The translations under genes were made by a program, and so were the position numbers. A stretch of 64,000 nt of DNA from Polaribacter sp. IC073 (GTDB lineage Bacteria > Bacteroidota > Bacteroidia > Flavobacteriales > Flavobacteriaceae). This document shows positions 34,883 through 47,200 of this stretch, piece after piece. The stretch covers positions 372,001-436,000 of the forward strand of contig NZ_VORS01000001.1 of NCBI RefSeq assembly GCF_007997075.1. Reading direction: 5' to 3'. Below the pieces are notes generated by a model. That model ran no database searches, was not told the DNA's origin, and was given only the letters and a program-made list of their open reading frames with translations. Each line of letters opens with the position of its first letter. Within the stretch, counting starts at the first letter, position 1.

Positions 34883-36220
34883 TTAGATAACACCTTGGTC
34901 TAACATTGCATCGGCTACTTTAATAAAACCAGCAATATTTGCTCCTTTTACGTAGTTTACATAACCATCTTCTTCTGTTCCAAATTTCAAACAAGCAGTG
35001 TGTATAGAATTCATTATTTGATGTAACTTAGTGTCTACTTCTTCTCTCGTCCAATTTAATTTCATCGCATTTTGAGACATTTCTAATCCAGAAACTCCAA
35101 CTCCACCTGCATTTACTGCTTTACCAGGTCCATATAAAATTTTGGCCTTATGAAACTCGTGAATGGCTTCTGGAGTGCACCCCATATTAGAAACCTCTGC
35201 TACATATTGTACACCATTTGCTATTAACTTTGCTGCATCTTCTCCGTTTAACTCATTTTGAGTAGCACAAGGCATTGCAATATCACATTTTACACCCCAA
35301 GGTTTTTCATTTGGATAAAAGGTAGCTTCTGGAAACTCATCGGCATACGGAGAAACAATATCATTGTTACTTCCTCTTAATTGTAACAAGTAACTTATTT
35401 TATCATCATCAAATCCTTTTTCATCATGAATATAACCATCAGGACCAGAAATTGTAACTACTTTTCCGCCTAATTCTGTAATTTTTAAAGCAACACCCCA
35501 CGTTACGTTTCCAAAACCTGAAAGCGCAATCGTTTTGCCTTTAAAATCGTCATTTTTGGTTTCTAACATTTCTTTTGTAAAGTAAACGCCACCAAAACCT
35601 GTTGCTTCTGGTCTAATTAAACTTCCTCCCCAATTTAAACCTTTACCTGTAAAAACGCCCGAGTTTTCTTGTTGTAGCTTTTTATACATACCATACATAA
35701 ACCCTATTTCTCTAGATCCTGTTCCAATATCTCCAGCAGGTACATCTGTACTTGGGCCAATAAATCGCCATAGCTCTAACATAAATGCTTGACAAAAACG
35801 CATAATTTCGGCATCTGATTTTCCTTTTGGGTTAAAATCAGATCCTCCTTTACCACCTCCCATTGGCAATGTGGTTAAGGCATTTTTAAATATTTGCTCA
35901 AACCCTAAAAACTTTAAGATGCTTAAATTTACACTTGGGTGTAATCGAATACCTCCTTTGTAAGGGCCAATTGCGTTATTAAACTGTATTCTGTGACCTA
36001 AATTCACATGAACATTTCCTGAATCATCAACCCAAGAGATTCTAAAAGTTAAAATACGATCTGGTTCTACTAAACGTTCAATAATTTTTGCCGCTTCATA
36101 TTGTGGGTTTTCATTATAAACTGTTTCAATAGACTCTAAAACTTCTTTAACAGCCTGTAAATATTCCTTTTCGTTAGGGTGTTTTGTTTCTAGATTTGTT
36201 AAAATTTCTGTGATATTCAT
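34883..36220 (-). CDS. gdhA: NADP-type glutamate dehydrogenase, copy 1
   Basis: Makes or degrades glutamate from 2-oxoglutarate and ammonia. At 445 residues, [18 protein letters not shown] holds the catalytic Lys region, GDIGTGSREIGFMYG is the family signature, and GFGNVTWGVALKI is the nucleotide-binding loop. It is clearly homologous, end to end, to copy 2 at 39548-40891. It follows a 180-bp gap below the large PEP/pyruvate-binding gene. A TATTTTTG at 36262-36269 (minus) may be its -7 element. Which copy is biosynthetic cannot be told from sequence. Confidence 0.96.
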   Translation of the reverse strand: MNITEILTNLETKHPNEKEYLQAVKEVLESIETVYNENPQYEAAKIIERLVEPDRILTFRISWVDDSGNVHVNLGHRIQFNNAIGPYKGGIRLHPSVNLSILKFLGFEQIFKNALTTLPMGGGKGGSDFNPKGKSDAEIMRFCQAFMLELWRFIGPSTDVPAGDIGTGSREIGFMYGMYKKLQQENSGVFTGKGLNWGGSLIRPEATGFGGVYFTKEMLETKNDDFKGKTIALSGFGNVTWGVALKITELGGKVVTISGPDGYIHDEKGFDDDKISYLLQLRGSNNDIVSPYADEFPEATFYPNEKPWGVKCDIAMPCATQNELNGEDAAKLIANGVQYVAEVSNMGCTPEAIHEFHKAKILYGPGKAVNAGGVGVSGLEMSQNAMKLNWTREEVDTKLHQIMNSIHTACLKFGTEEDGYVNYVKGANIAGFIKVADAMLDQGVI

Positions 36221-36399
36221 ATTAATATAATTAACAACTATTTATATAATAATTTTAATAACAAAAATACATCTTTAAAATTGATTTTTAAAAACATATT
36301 CAATGGTCTTTTTTAAGATTTAACAAAAAAATAATCCTTTTTTACGAATATGAGATTTATTTAAATATTTGAAGGATATTTTTTATTATATACATATTT

Positions 36400-39300
36400 T
36401 TACATAAATCCCTCAGGTGGCAACTCTTCATCTGTATTTTCTTCATTGGTATAAATATCTTTCAATGAAATGTCTGCTTTAAAAATTGCTGCTTTATTAT
36501 TTGCCCCATCAACAACAGCTGTAAGTGGGTTCTTAAAGGAAATATGGCGTAAATAAGAATCTTCAAAAACAGCTTCTTGTTCATTTAGATAATCTACATC
36601 AAAAAAACCATCTTTTATAAACGGATTTATGGTTAGATACCCCACTTTAAAGGATGTTAAATTTTGAAAAAAATGAGTTCCTTGACTCGGATCTATTCTA
36701 AAATCCTCTAAACCCGATTCTACAATTATTTTTGCTGCAGAAATTTGAGACCAAATTACTGGAATTCCTAACCAAGAATCGCTGGAGCCCCAACGCCCAG
36801 GCCCCACTAAAATATAGGGTTTGTCTGTTACTACAAATTTTTTATTAATTTCTTCTACTGCTTTTGCGATGTCTCTTGTATTGGCTGAATTAAAAGTTTT
36901 GGGTTTTACATAGACAACATCGCAAATGTTTTCATACTTCCCATTTCCTAAGGCAGATTCAGAATAAATGATGGTGTCTGAAATGTCTAAGTTCTCAGGC
37001 AATTTACTTACCGTTTCTACACTTTCTACAATAGGTCTTATTTGTAAAAAACTAAATTCTTTTGGTTTTCCTGACGGAACATCTAACTTTACGGCAAACT
37101 CTATTTCTATTGGGTTTCTCATTTCTCGTTGCCCAATTCGTAATAATTCTTTTAAAATTTCCGGCAACGGAAAAGTGTTGTATTTTAAAATATTATCAAA
37201 CGTAATTACACGAATTCCGTCTTGCATTACGCCTGGTCTAATCATATTGTTTTGTAAATCATAGGTAGATGCTACAAACTTTAAAGAACCATGATGTTCG
37301 GCTTTTCTAATGGTTATTTTCTTTTTATTGATCCCTTCACTGGTAGATGCTTTATAACTATTTGGGTCTAGATCTAAACCATAAAAATATTGCTGTGTGT
37401 TTCTTTGAGTAGAACCCGGAGAAGATAATTGTAGTACTTTTTTTGGATGATATGGCGAAAAACGTAAAGATTGCCCTCCACCTACAATTATTTCACCTAA
37501 ACCTAAAGCAATATTGGCAATTCCTTCATTTGGTTTTTCTTCTCCAATGGGATAAAAATTAATAGAACGTGCCACTCCCGAGATATTTGGATAATACACA
37601 TCTTGGTATTGTTTACCTGTAACCTCTTGTAAAATTACAGCCATTTTATCTTCTTCTATTGTGTGTGCTATTGCTTTTAAATATAATTTACTGTTTTCGA
37701 AAAAAGAAGATGCCATCACCGATTTTATTGCATTAGAAATCATTTCAACTTTTTTATCAATTTCAGAATCTGGAACCATATAAGTTGAAAAAACCCCTGC
37801 AAAAGGCTGGTAATTAGAGTCTTCTAAGATACTAGAAGATCTTACTGCAATTGGACATTTGGTTGTTCTTAAAAATGCTTTAATATCTTCTAAAGCCCAT
37901 TCTGGCAAATCTTTTGAAATAAATTCGTTTAGTATTTTTTCATCATCCGAACATTCTGCAGCAAATTTAATTAATTTGTGCGTATCAATAAACTGATCAA
38001 AAACGTCTGTACTTATTACAACGGTTCTTGGTATTGTTATGCTTACGTCTTCATATTTGTTATATAAATTATTTCGCTTTAAAAAAGAGTCTATAAAAGC
38101 CAAACCTCTTCCTTTTCCTCCTAAAGCGCCTTCTCCAATTCTTGCAAACCGAACAAATTCATCATATTTATGTTTGTTAAATTTTACAATTACACCTCTA
38201 GATCTATAGATTCTATATAATTTAATAGCGCTATTTAAGAACTCTCTTATTTGATTGCTATTTTCAAAATCATTATATTCTATAGTGCTTAATAAATCTG
38301 CTAAAGGAAACAGCGCTCTAGATTTTAACCATTTAGAAAACTCACTTCTTGTTGCATGATACATCAAACTATCTTCTGTGACAATTTTTATTGCTTTTTG
38401 AAATTCACTTAAATCTTTAACTGTTGCTAAGACTTTCATTTGCGTTGGATCCCAAAATTCGAAGTCTCCAAAAGCAAAGTATTTTACAATATAGTTTCTA
38501 ATGTCTACCCCTAATGTTTCTGAGTGTTTGTATAAAAATTTTCCTTTCAGTTCTAAAGCTCTTTTTTCATTACTTGCATCAGAAGATTGAATTAAAAACG
38601 GAAAATATCGCTTGTAATTTCGTACATAATTTAAAAATAAGAATCCTGCTTCTTCATTTCGTACTCCGTCTTTATAATAATTAACATCCGATATTACGCC
38701 TAATAAATTGTCTCTATAGGTATCAAATAAATGCATTCCTTCTTCAAAAGTTGTTGCTAATAAAATTTTTGGTCTCCCTCGCATTAAAAGCATCTTTCGA
38801 TGCTCGTTTAACCCTTCAGACATTATTTGTTGGGTTTGTTTAAGGATCACTTTATAAATAAGTGGAATATATCTAGAATAGAATTTAAGAGAATCTTCTA
38901 CCAACAAAATCGCTTTTACACCAACGCCATTAATATCAACTTCGGCGTTCATTCTGTCTTCTGTTAATTTTATGATGGCTAAAAATATATCTACATTTCC
39001 ATTCCAATGAAAAACAAAATCTATAATACCGGTGTTCCCTTTTTTTAACTTGCTTCTTAGTTGTGACGAGTCATGACTTAACGCCGCAATTGGCACATCT
39101 GGAAAGGCTTCTTTAATTATTTTTGACGTTTCAAATGCTTTATAATTACCAATATCTAACCAAGTAATAATGATGTCAATTTTATGAGAGTTCATCATTT
39201 TAATGGCTCTTCTTGCAGAATTTGCGTGCACAAAATTTGGTGGATACCTTAAGTTTAATGAGGTATATTCATTAAAAATGCGCTCCTCAATTCTACCATC

Positions 39301-39432
39301 TTCCTCAAGCATGTAAAAATCGTAGTTAGAACAAACGATTAACACCTGATTAATTCTTTTTTTCATCAACTTATCGAAAGTAACTTCTTTAAATGCGTAA
39401 GATTTTAAGTTGGCTATTATATTTTCTTTCAT
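36400..39432 (-). CDS. PEP/pyruvate-binding (PPDK N-domain) protein with receiver-like N-terminus
   Basis: A 1010-residue protein. About 25-330 carry two divergent response-regulator-like folds (VLIVCSNYD, IDIIITWLDIGN, KAILLVEDSLKFYS) and the second half (~430-790) the ATP-grasp domain of PEP synthase/PPDK (GEGALGGKGRGLAFIDSFL, CPIAVRSSSILEDSNYQPFAG). The phosphohistidine and PEP-binding domains are not evident, so it is unlikely to make PEP. I chose ATG 39432, which has an AAAGGAA ribosome site; the GTG at 39456 lacks one. It lies between two gdhA genes. Confidence 0.8.
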   Translation of the reverse strand: MKENIIANLKSYAFKEVTFDKLMKKRINQVLIVCSNYDFYMLEEDGRIEERIFNEYTSLNLRYPPNFVHANSARRAIKMMNSHKIDIIITWLDIGNYKAFETSKIIKEAFPDVPIAALSHDSSQLRSKLKKGNTGIIDFVFHWNGNVDIFLAIIKLTEDRMNAEVDINGVGVKAILLVEDSLKFYSRYIPLIYKVILKQTQQIMSEGLNEHRKMLLMRGRPKILLATTFEEGMHLFDTYRDNLLGVISDVNYYKDGVRNEEAGFLFLNYVRNYKRYFPFLIQSSDASNEKRALELKGKFLYKHSETLGVDIRNYIVKYFAFGDFEFWDPTQMKVLATVKDLSEFQKAIKIVTEDSLMYHATRSEFSKWLKSRALFPLADLLSTIEYNDFENSNQIREFLNSAIKLYRIYRSRGVIVKFNKHKYDEFVRFARIGEGALGGKGRGLAFIDSFLKRNNLYNKYEDVSITIPRTVVISTDVFDQFIDTHKLIKFAAECSDDEKILNEFISKDLPEWALEDIKAFLRTTKCPIAVRSSSILEDSNYQPFAGVFSTYMVPDSEIDKKVEMISNAIKSVMASSFFENSKLYLKAIAHTIEEDKMAVILQEVTGKQYQDVYYPNISGVARSINFYPIGEEKPNEGIANIALGLGEIIVGGGQSLRFSPYHPKKVLQLSSPGSTQRNTQQYFYGLDLDPNSYKASTSEGINKKKITIRKAEHHGSLKFVASTYDLQNNMIRPGVMQDGIRVITFDNILKYNTFPLPEILKELLRIGQREMRNPIEIEFAVKLDVPSGKPKEFSFLQIRPIVESVETVSKLPENLDISDTIIYSESALGNGKYENICDVVYVKPKTFNSANTRDIAKAVEEINKKFVVTDKPYILVGPGRWGSSDSWLGIPVIWSQISAAKIIVESGLEDFRIDPSQGTHFFQNLTSFKVGYLTINPFIKDGFFDVDYLNEQEAVFEDSYLRHISFKNPLTAVVDGANNKAAIFKADISLKDIYTNEENTDEELPPEGFM

Positions 39433-39493
39433 ATTAGTTCCTTTGTTTATTGACACACAATATATAAATTTTAGTTTTTAAAAAATTTAAAAA

Positions 39494-39524
39494 TAAAAAA
39501 AGCGCATCAAAAATGATGCGCTTT
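39494..39524 (-). terminator. Terminator of glutamate dehydrogenase copy 2
   Basis: An 11-bp perfect stem (39499-39509 with 39514-39524) with an AAAA loop. The T-run on the minus strand complements 39494-39500. It separates gdhA copy 2 from the PEP/pyruvate-binding gene. Confidence 0.85.
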
Positions 39525-39547
39525 CTACCTATTATTAAGTTTTTTGT

Positions 39548-40897
<1,350 letters not shown>

Positions 40898-40939
40898 TTA
40901 ATATGATTTTTATGGTATTAGTTAAATTTTTTTGAGACA

Positions 40940-40947
40940 CAAAGATA
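40940..40947 (-). promoter_or_regulatory. Predicted -7 promoter element of gdhA copy 2
   Basis: The minus strand reads TATCTTTG, the strongest form of the flavobacterial -7 box, 49 bp upstream of the start codon. No -33 box at standard spacing was seen. Confidence 0.5.
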
Positions 40948-41074
40948 GCTAATTTTCAATATGATGTATTTAATTATCAAAAATTATTAAATCTAGAAAC
41001 CTTCGTTTTCAAACGATTTTACAACCAGAATAGCAATACTTTTAATTTCCATTCTAAAACTCTTTAAAAAAATG

Positions 41075-41082
41075 TAAATTTG
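41075..41082 (+). promoter_or_regulatory. Predicted -7 promoter element of pheS
   Basis: TAAATTTG matches TAnnTTTG and ends 21 bp before the ATG at 41104, predicting a leader of about 15 nt. It also overlaps the TTG at 41080 that would otherwise extend the pheS frame, which argues against that start. Confidence 0.5.
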
Positions 41083-41103
41083 CAGCCTAATTTAGAATTA
41101 AAA

Positions 41104-42123
41104 ATGTTAGATAAAGTCAAAGAACTTATTGGTGATGTGCAAGCTTTTAAAGCAACAACCAAAGATGAAGTAGAAACATTTAGAATTAAATATTTAGGAA
41201 GCAAAGGTTTGCTAAAAGAGCTATTTGCTGAATTTAAAAATGTAGACGCAACAATGCGTAAAGATTTCGGACAAGCATTAAACAACTTAAAGAAATCTGC
41301 AGAAGATAAAGTTGCAGAATTAACAGACACTATAGCAGGGGCTTCAAGCGAAAAATCTTTTTATGGTGATTTAACACGTCCATCAGAACCAATTAATCTA
41401 GGTTCTCGTCATCCAATATCATTGGTAAGAAACCAAATTATTGAAGTTTTTAATAAAATTGGTTTTACTGTTTCTGAAGGTCCAGAGATTGAAGATGATT
41501 GGCACAATTTTACTGCCTTAAATTTACCAGCATATCATCCTGCAAGAGATATGCAAGATACCTTCTTTATAGAACAAGACCCAGATATTTTATTAAGAAC
41601 GCACACTTCTTCTGTACAAGTGCGTTATATGGAAGAGAATAAACCGCCAATAAGAACCATTTCTCCAGGAAGAGTGTTTAGAAATGAAGATATTTCTGCA
41701 AGAGCGCATTGTATTTTTCACCAAGTGGAAGGTTTATATATAGATACAGATGTTTCTTTTGCCGATTTAAAACAAACACTTTTATATTTTACAAAAGAGA
41801 TGTTTGGGAAGTCTAAAATTAGATTGCGTCCTTCTTATTTTCCATTTACAGAGCCCAGTGCAGAAGTAGATATTTATTGGGGGTTAGAAACAGAAATAGA
41901 CTACAAAATTACCAAAGGTACAGGTTGGTTAGAAATTATGGGGTGTGGTATGGTAGACCCTAATGTATTGAAAAATGCAAACATCGATCCAACAAAGTAT
42001 TCTGGCTATGCATTCGGAATGGGAATAGAACGTATTGCCATGTTATTATATCAAATACCAGATATTAGAATGTTTTACGAGAACGACAAACGTTTCTTAG
42101 ATCAATTTAAATCAGTTATATAA
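41104..42123 (+). CDS. pheS: Phenylalanyl-tRNA synthetase alpha subunit
   Basis: Catalytic alpha subunit of the alpha2-beta2 enzyme that charges tRNA-Phe. At 339 residues it has an N-terminal coiled coil (~1-85) and a class II core with motif 2 (RVFRNEDISARAHCIFHQVEG) and motif 3 (GYAFGMGIERIAMLLYQIPDIR). I chose the ATG at 41104 (MLDKVKELI); the TTG at 41080 lies in the promoter. The stop overlaps the next ATG by 1 bp (TAATG). The beta subunit gene is not in this window. Confidence 0.97.
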   Translation: MLDKVKELIGDVQAFKATTKDEVETFRIKYLGSKGLLKELFAEFKNVDATMRKDFGQALNNLKKSAEDKVAELTDTIAGASSEKSFYGDLTRPSEPINLGSRHPISLVRNQIIEVFNKIGFTVSEGPEIEDDWHNFTALNLPAYHPARDMQDTFFIEQDPDILLRTHTSSVQVRYMEENKPPIRTISPGRVFRNEDISARAHCIFHQVEGLYIDTDVSFADLKQTLLYFTKEMFGKSKIRLRPSYFPFTEPSAEVDIYWGLETEIDYKITKGTGWLEIMGCGMVDPNVLKNANIDPTKYSGYAFGMGIERIAMLLYQIPDIRMFYENDKRFLDQFKSVI

Positions 42124-42386
42124 TGAATTATTTTACACAATTTTGGGATGAAGAAAGAGATGATGAAAATGCAAGTTGGGGAACCTCTACTTGGTTTTTT
42201 GAAACGAATGACGCAGATGAAGTTTTAAAACAAATCACTATTTACAAAAATGATAAAGTTTTTAAATATAGTGAAGAAAATTTAGAAGATGAATTTGGTG
42301 GTTTATGTATAGATACGTTAACTATTGATGACTGCGACGGAGATGTAATCTCTAAAGAAGATTTCTATAAAATTTGGGAATCTTAA
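42123..42386 (+). CDS. Small acidic protein coupled to pheS
   Basis: An 87-residue cytoplasmic protein with many Asp, Glu and Trp residues. I do not recognise it securely; the pattern FETNDADEVLKQITIYKNDKVFKYSEENLEDEFGGL resembles small DUF6881-like proteins. Its ATG shares a base with the pheS stop codon (TAATG), so translation is coupled. It ends before a terminator at 42478. No signal peptide or membrane segment. Confidence 0.65.
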   Translation: MNYFTQFWDEERDDENASWGTSTWFFETNDADEVLKQITIYKNDKVFKYSEENLEDEFGGLCIDTLTIDDCDGDVISKEDFYKIWES

Positions 42387-42477
42387 TTTTATCAATTCAA
42401 ATTTAAGAACACCCCCCTCTAAAAAACTCTGTAAAAGCTAGTTAAATAGCATTTATAGCCCTTTATTACACAATTTT

Positions 42478-42502
42478 AAGCCGATAATCCTATCGGCTTT
42501 TT
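42478..42502 (+). terminator. Terminator of the pheS unit
   Basis: A 9-bp perfect stem (42478-42486 with 42491-42499) with an ATCC loop, then a T-run to 42502. Confidence 0.85.
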
Positions 42503-42535
42503 CATTTAACACTAATTTAACTTCGCTTAGTTCTG

Positions 42536-42563
42536 TTTGTTCAGAACCAATAATATATCTTTG
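42536..42563 (+). promoter_or_regulatory. Predicted promoter of the RND efflux operon
   Basis: TTTG at 42536-42539 and TATCTTTG at 42556-42563, separated by 16 bp, fit the -33/-7 pattern of Bacteroidota promoters (TTTG and TAnnTTTG). It lies 60 bp upstream of the GbsR/MarR gene. No other good promoter is seen up to the TetR gene. Confidence 0.55.
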
Positions 42564-42623
42564 CAAAAAATTATACTGTAAACAGCCCAATGGTTTTCAA
42601 AAACAGTCATAAAATAATTAAAA

Positions 42624-43127
42624 ATGAAAGAAGAAATCTGCAAAGAAAAGATGGCTTTAGTTGAAAAACTGGGAGTCCATTTAGAAAACAGAGAACACTT
42701 AGCCCCTGTTGCTGCAAGAATTTTATCTTATATAATTCTTACAGGTAAAAAAGGAACTACGTTTGAAGACATGGTAACTATTCTTTGTGCTAGTAAAAGT
42801 ACCATCTCTACACACTTAAATCATTTACAGGATTTAAATAAAATTGTGTACTTCACAAAAACCGGAGATCGTAAAAAGTATTTTATTATCAACCAAGGTA
42901 TGGTAGTGCAACATATAAATACCATGGTAAATAAATGGGGAGAAGAGCGTGAAATACATTTAGAATTAAAAAAATACAAAGAAACGATAAACAACAACAA
43001 AATTGAAAATGGAAATGAAAAATTCGATTTAAGTTTTCATGACGATTATATTAAATTTATAGATGGCGCAACGGCTTCTGTAGAAGAATTAAGAACAAAA
43101 CTAACAAACAATAAATTCGATATTTAA
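42624..43127 (+). CDS. GbsR/MarR family transcriptional regulator
   Basis: A 167-residue winged-helix regulator: APVAARILSYIILTGKKGTTFEDMV, the recognition helix SKSTISTHLNHLQ and the wing YFTKTGDRKKYF are the GbsR-type MarR pattern. It lies 13 bp upstream of the efflux adaptor gene, so it heads and probably controls the RND operon. The inducer is unknown. Confidence 0.87.
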   Translation: MKEEICKEKMALVEKLGVHLENREHLAPVAARILSYIILTGKKGTTFEDMVTILCASKSTISTHLNHLQDLNKIVYFTKTGDRKKYFIINQGMVVQHINTMVNKWGEEREIHLELKKYKETINNNKIENGNEKFDLSFHDDYIKFIDGATASVEELRTKLTNNKFDI

Positions 43128-43140
43128 ACTAAAACAAAAA

Positions 43141-44274
43141 ATGAAACATCATAAATTATCAACATTACTAACACTAAGTCTATTTTTAATTATTGCAAGT
43201 TGTGCAAAAAGTGAAAAACAAAATACTGCTACAGTAGAAAGGCCAGCACCTTCCTTTCCGGTAGCTAAAATGCAAGCCAAAACAATAACAGGTTACCAAG
43301 AATACCCTACAAGTATAGAAGGAGTGGTAAACAGTGCTGTAAGAGCAAAGGTTTCTGGGTACATTCAAAAAGTAATGGTAGACGAAGGTCAGAAAGTACG
43401 CAAAGGACAAATTTTATTCAAATTAGAAACACAGTCTTTAAGTCAAGATGCTGGTGCCGCAAAAGCACGTATTAATGTAGCGCAGGTAGAAGTAGATAAG
43501 TTAATTCCGCTTGTAGAAAAAAATATAATAAGTGCTGTACAATTAGAAACTGCCAAAGCAAATTTAGCACAAGCAAAAGCAAATTATAGCAGTGTTTCTG
43601 CAAGTATAGATTATGGAACTATAAGAAGCCAAGTAGATGGTAATGTAGGTGCTATTAATTATAGAGAAGGCGCATTGGTAAGCCCAAGTGATCCTAAAGC
43701 ATTAACAACTGTTAGTAATATTGGTGAAGTGTATGCCTTTTTTAGTTTAAATGAAACGCAGTATTTAGACTTTTTACAAAATGCTGAAGGTAAAAACCTA
43801 GCAGAAAAATTAGCAAATTTTCCTGCTATAAACTTAATCTTAGCAAACGGAAGTATGTATGCAGAAAAAGGAAAAATTGAAACAAGTTCTGGGCAAATCA
43901 ACGAAAATACCGGAACCGTAAGCTTTAGAGCTATTTTTAAGAACCCAAATCAGTTAGTTACCAATGGTAACAGTGGTAAAATTCAAATTCCTATTGTTTA
44001 TGAAAATGCAACGGTAATTCCGCAGAAAGCCACATACGAGCAACAAGGAAATGTTATGGTTTTTAAGTTAGATAAAGAGAACAAGGTTGTTACTTCAATT
44101 GTAAAAGTAAAAGCAGCGGTAGGCAACTTATATGTTCTTAAATCTGGTTTAGATTTAGAAGATCAAATTGTAGTATCTGGCGTTGGTAAATTAAGAAATG
44201 GAATGGCTATTTCACCACAAGTAACTCCTTTTGATAAAGCTATTGAGCCTATCGCAACTTTATTTAAAAACTAG
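43141..44274 (+). CDS. RND efflux periplasmic adaptor, lipoprotein
   Basis: Membrane fusion protein of the AcrA type, joining inner-membrane pump and outer-membrane channel. At 377 residues it has a lipoprotein signal ending IIASC (Cys21), the lipoyl-like halves (VNSAVRAKVSGYIQKVMVDEGQKVRKGQ and the later YREGALVSP), and the helical hairpin at ~95-150. It is the second gene of the operon, 22 bp upstream of the pump. Confidence 0.93.
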   Translation: MKHHKLSTLLTLSLFLIIASCAKSEKQNTATVERPAPSFPVAKMQAKTITGYQEYPTSIEGVVNSAVRAKVSGYIQKVMVDEGQKVRKGQILFKLETQSLSQDAGAAKARINVAQVEVDKLIPLVEKNIISAVQLETAKANLAQAKANYSSVSASIDYGTIRSQVDGNVGAINYREGALVSPSDPKALTTVSNIGEVYAFFSLNETQYLDFLQNAEGKNLAEKLANFPAINLILANGSMYAEKGKIETSSGQINENTGTVSFRAIFKNPNQLVTNGNSGKIQIPIVYENATVIPQKATYEQQGNVMVFKLDKENKVVTSIVKVKAAVGNLYVLKSGLDLEDQIVVSGVGKLRNGMAISPQVTPFDKAIEPIATLFKN

Positions 44275-44296
44275 CAAACCATAAACTTATTAAGTT

Positions 44297-47200
44297 ATGT
44301 TAAAAACATTTATTGAAAGACCCGTACTTTCAACAGTTATCTCTATTATTATAGTTGTACTTGGTATTATAAGTATCTCAAGTCTACCAATAGAGGAATA
44401 CCCAGATATTGCGCCACCAACAATTAAAGTCGTTGCTGCTTACCCAGGTGCCAATGCAGAAACTGTTTTAGAGAGTGTAATTATACCTATTGAAGAGCAA
44501 ATTAATGGTGTAGAAGGCATGAATTACATTACCTCTACAGCATCTAATAATGGAACCGCAGAAATTACGGTTTATTTTAATCAGGAAATGGATGCAGACA
44601 TTGCTGCAGTAAACGTTCAAAATCGTGTTTCTAGAGCAAATTCATTATTACCACAAGAAGTAATTCAGAATGGTGTTACTACTCAAAAGCAAGAAACAAG
44701 TGCTTTGATGTTTATATCTATGTATTCTGAAAATGAGGATTACGATGCTACATTTATTCAGAATTACTTAAAAATAAACGTTATTCCTGCCGTACAACGT
44801 ATTAGTGGTGTTGGAGATGTTAGTGTATTCTCACAACAAGACTATGCGATGCGTATTTGGTTGAAACCAGAGAAATTAGCCGCTTATAATTTAATTCCGT
44901 CTGATATTACCGCAGCTTTAAGAGAACAAAACTTAGAAGCAGCTGCAGGATCTTTAGGTCAGAATAATGGGGAAGCATTTTCATATACACTAACCTATAG
45001 TGGTCGTTTTAAAGACGAAAAGCAATATGGAGATATTATTATTAAAGCATTAGGAAATGGTCAATTCCTTCGTTTAAATGATGTGGCTAAAATAGAATTA
45101 GATGCCCAATCATATTCTTCTAATGCCATGAGTTTAGGAAATCCTGCCGTATTTATGGGGATTTTTCAAACAAAAGGTTCGAATGCTAAAGAAATTATAG
45201 AAAATATTAAAACCACTTTAGAAGGCGTTAAAAAAGACCTCCCAAAAGGTTTAGATATTTTTGTGCCTTATGATACCAGTTTATTTTTAAATGCATCTAT
45301 AGATAAAGTAATCACTACTTTATTGGAGGCTTTTGTATTGGTGTTTTTAGTAGTGTTCTTATTTTTACAAGACTTTAGATCTACCTTAATTCCTGCAATT
45401 GCAGTGCCGGTTTCTATTATTGGTACTTTCTTTTTCTTGAATGTTTTTGGATACTCTATTAACTTGTTAACACTATTTGCATTAGTGCTCGCCATTGGTA
45501 TTGTGGTAGATGATGCTATTGTGGTTGTAGAAGCAGTGCATGCAAAGATGGATGAAGGGGAAAAAAATCCTAAAAAAGCAACGCTAACGGCAATGAATGA
45601 AATTTCTGGCGCCATTATATCTATTACTTTGGTGATGGCAGCTGTATTTATTCCGGTAACTTTTATCTCTGGACCAACAGGTGTTTTTTATGAACAATTT
45701 GGAGTTACTTTAATTATAGCGATTCTTATTTCTGCTGTAAACGCCTTAACATTAAGTCCGGCTTTATGTGCTATCTTATTAAAAACACACAAAGAAGACA
45801 AAGAATTAAAAGGCAAGAGTCCGTTAAAACGTTTTTACACATTATTTAATCGTGGCTTTAGCGCAACAGTAGAAAGATACGGACAGTCACTTCATTTTTT
45901 ATTTAAAAGAAAATGGATTCCTGCATTATTATTAGTTTTAGCTGTTGTTGGAATTTTCTGGACATCTGAAAACACACCAACAGGTTTTGTACCTAATGAA
46001 GATAGAGGAATTATTTTTGCAAATATCGAGTTACCAGCAGGTGCTTCTTTAGATAGAACAAATGCTGTTGCAGAAGATTTGTATGAAAGAATAAATGGTA
46101 TTGATGGTATTACAGGTGTAAACTTTATTAAAGGTAGAAGTTTAATTAGTGGTGCTGGTAGTAATTACGGTTTCGGAATTATAAAATTAGCAGATTGGGG
46201 AGATCGTAAAGATCCATCAACATCTGTGCAAGCCATTACAGGGAAATTATTTGGAGTTGTAGCAGGAATGCCAGAAGCAAATATTATTTTCTTCTCACCA
46301 CCAAGTATTCGTGGTTTTGGAAACTCTGCAGGTTTTGAAGTGAATTTACTAGATAAATTTGGTGGAGAGTTTAAAGAATTAGATAAAGTGAATAAAGAAT
46401 TTGCGATGGCTATCATGAGTCATCCAGAAATTAAATATGCACAATCGTCTTTCAACACAAATTACCCACAATACGAAATGGATATTAATGTGCCCTTAGC
46501 GAAAGAAAAAGGGGTGCCTATTAATAGTATATTCTCAACATTACAAAGGTATATTGGTGGCGTCTATGCATCTGATTTTTCTAAATTCGGAAAACAATTT
46601 AGAGTGTACATTCAAGCTTTACCAGATGATAGAGCAACTGTAGATGATTTAAATACCATGTACGTAAGAACAAGTTCTGGTGAAATGGCACCAATTACAC
46701 AGTTTGTAAAATTAGAGCGTGTATATGGTCCACAGTCGGTAACACGTTTCAACTTATTTAATTCTACAACCATAACAGGTGCTACAAACGATGGTTTTAG
46801 TACAGGTGATGCTATTAGAGTTATTGAAGAAGAAGTGGCAAAATTACCCAGTAATTACACCATTGCGTATTCTGGTTTAACACGAGAAGAAGTAAGTGCA
46901 GGTAACCAAACGCTATTCATTTTTGCGTTGAGTATCTTATTTGTGTATTTCTTATTAAGTGCACAATATGAAAGTTATTTACTACCATTTGCCGTAGTAT
47001 TATCACTTCCTTTTGGTGTATTCGGAGCGTACATTAGTACGTATTTATTCGGACTTGAAAACAACATTTATTTCCAAATTGCTTTAATTATGCTGATTGG
47101 TCTGCTCGCCAAAAATGCCATATTAATTGTAGAGTTTGCATTGCAGCGACGTAAAAACGGAGAAAGTATTGTTGATGCAGCTATTCACGGAGCAAAATCA

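Noticed and set aside
36968..37264. Small plus-strand frame within the PEP/pyruvate-binding gene.
   Set aside because: Antisense shadow of the conserved ATP-grasp region.
41080..41103. Longer pheS start at the TTG 41080.
   Set aside because: The TTG lies within the TAAATTTG promoter element, and the usual start is MLDKVKEL.
42123..42386. C-terminal frameshifted part of pheS.
   Set aside because: The composition and length fit a separate small protein, and pheS already ends in its normal motif 3.
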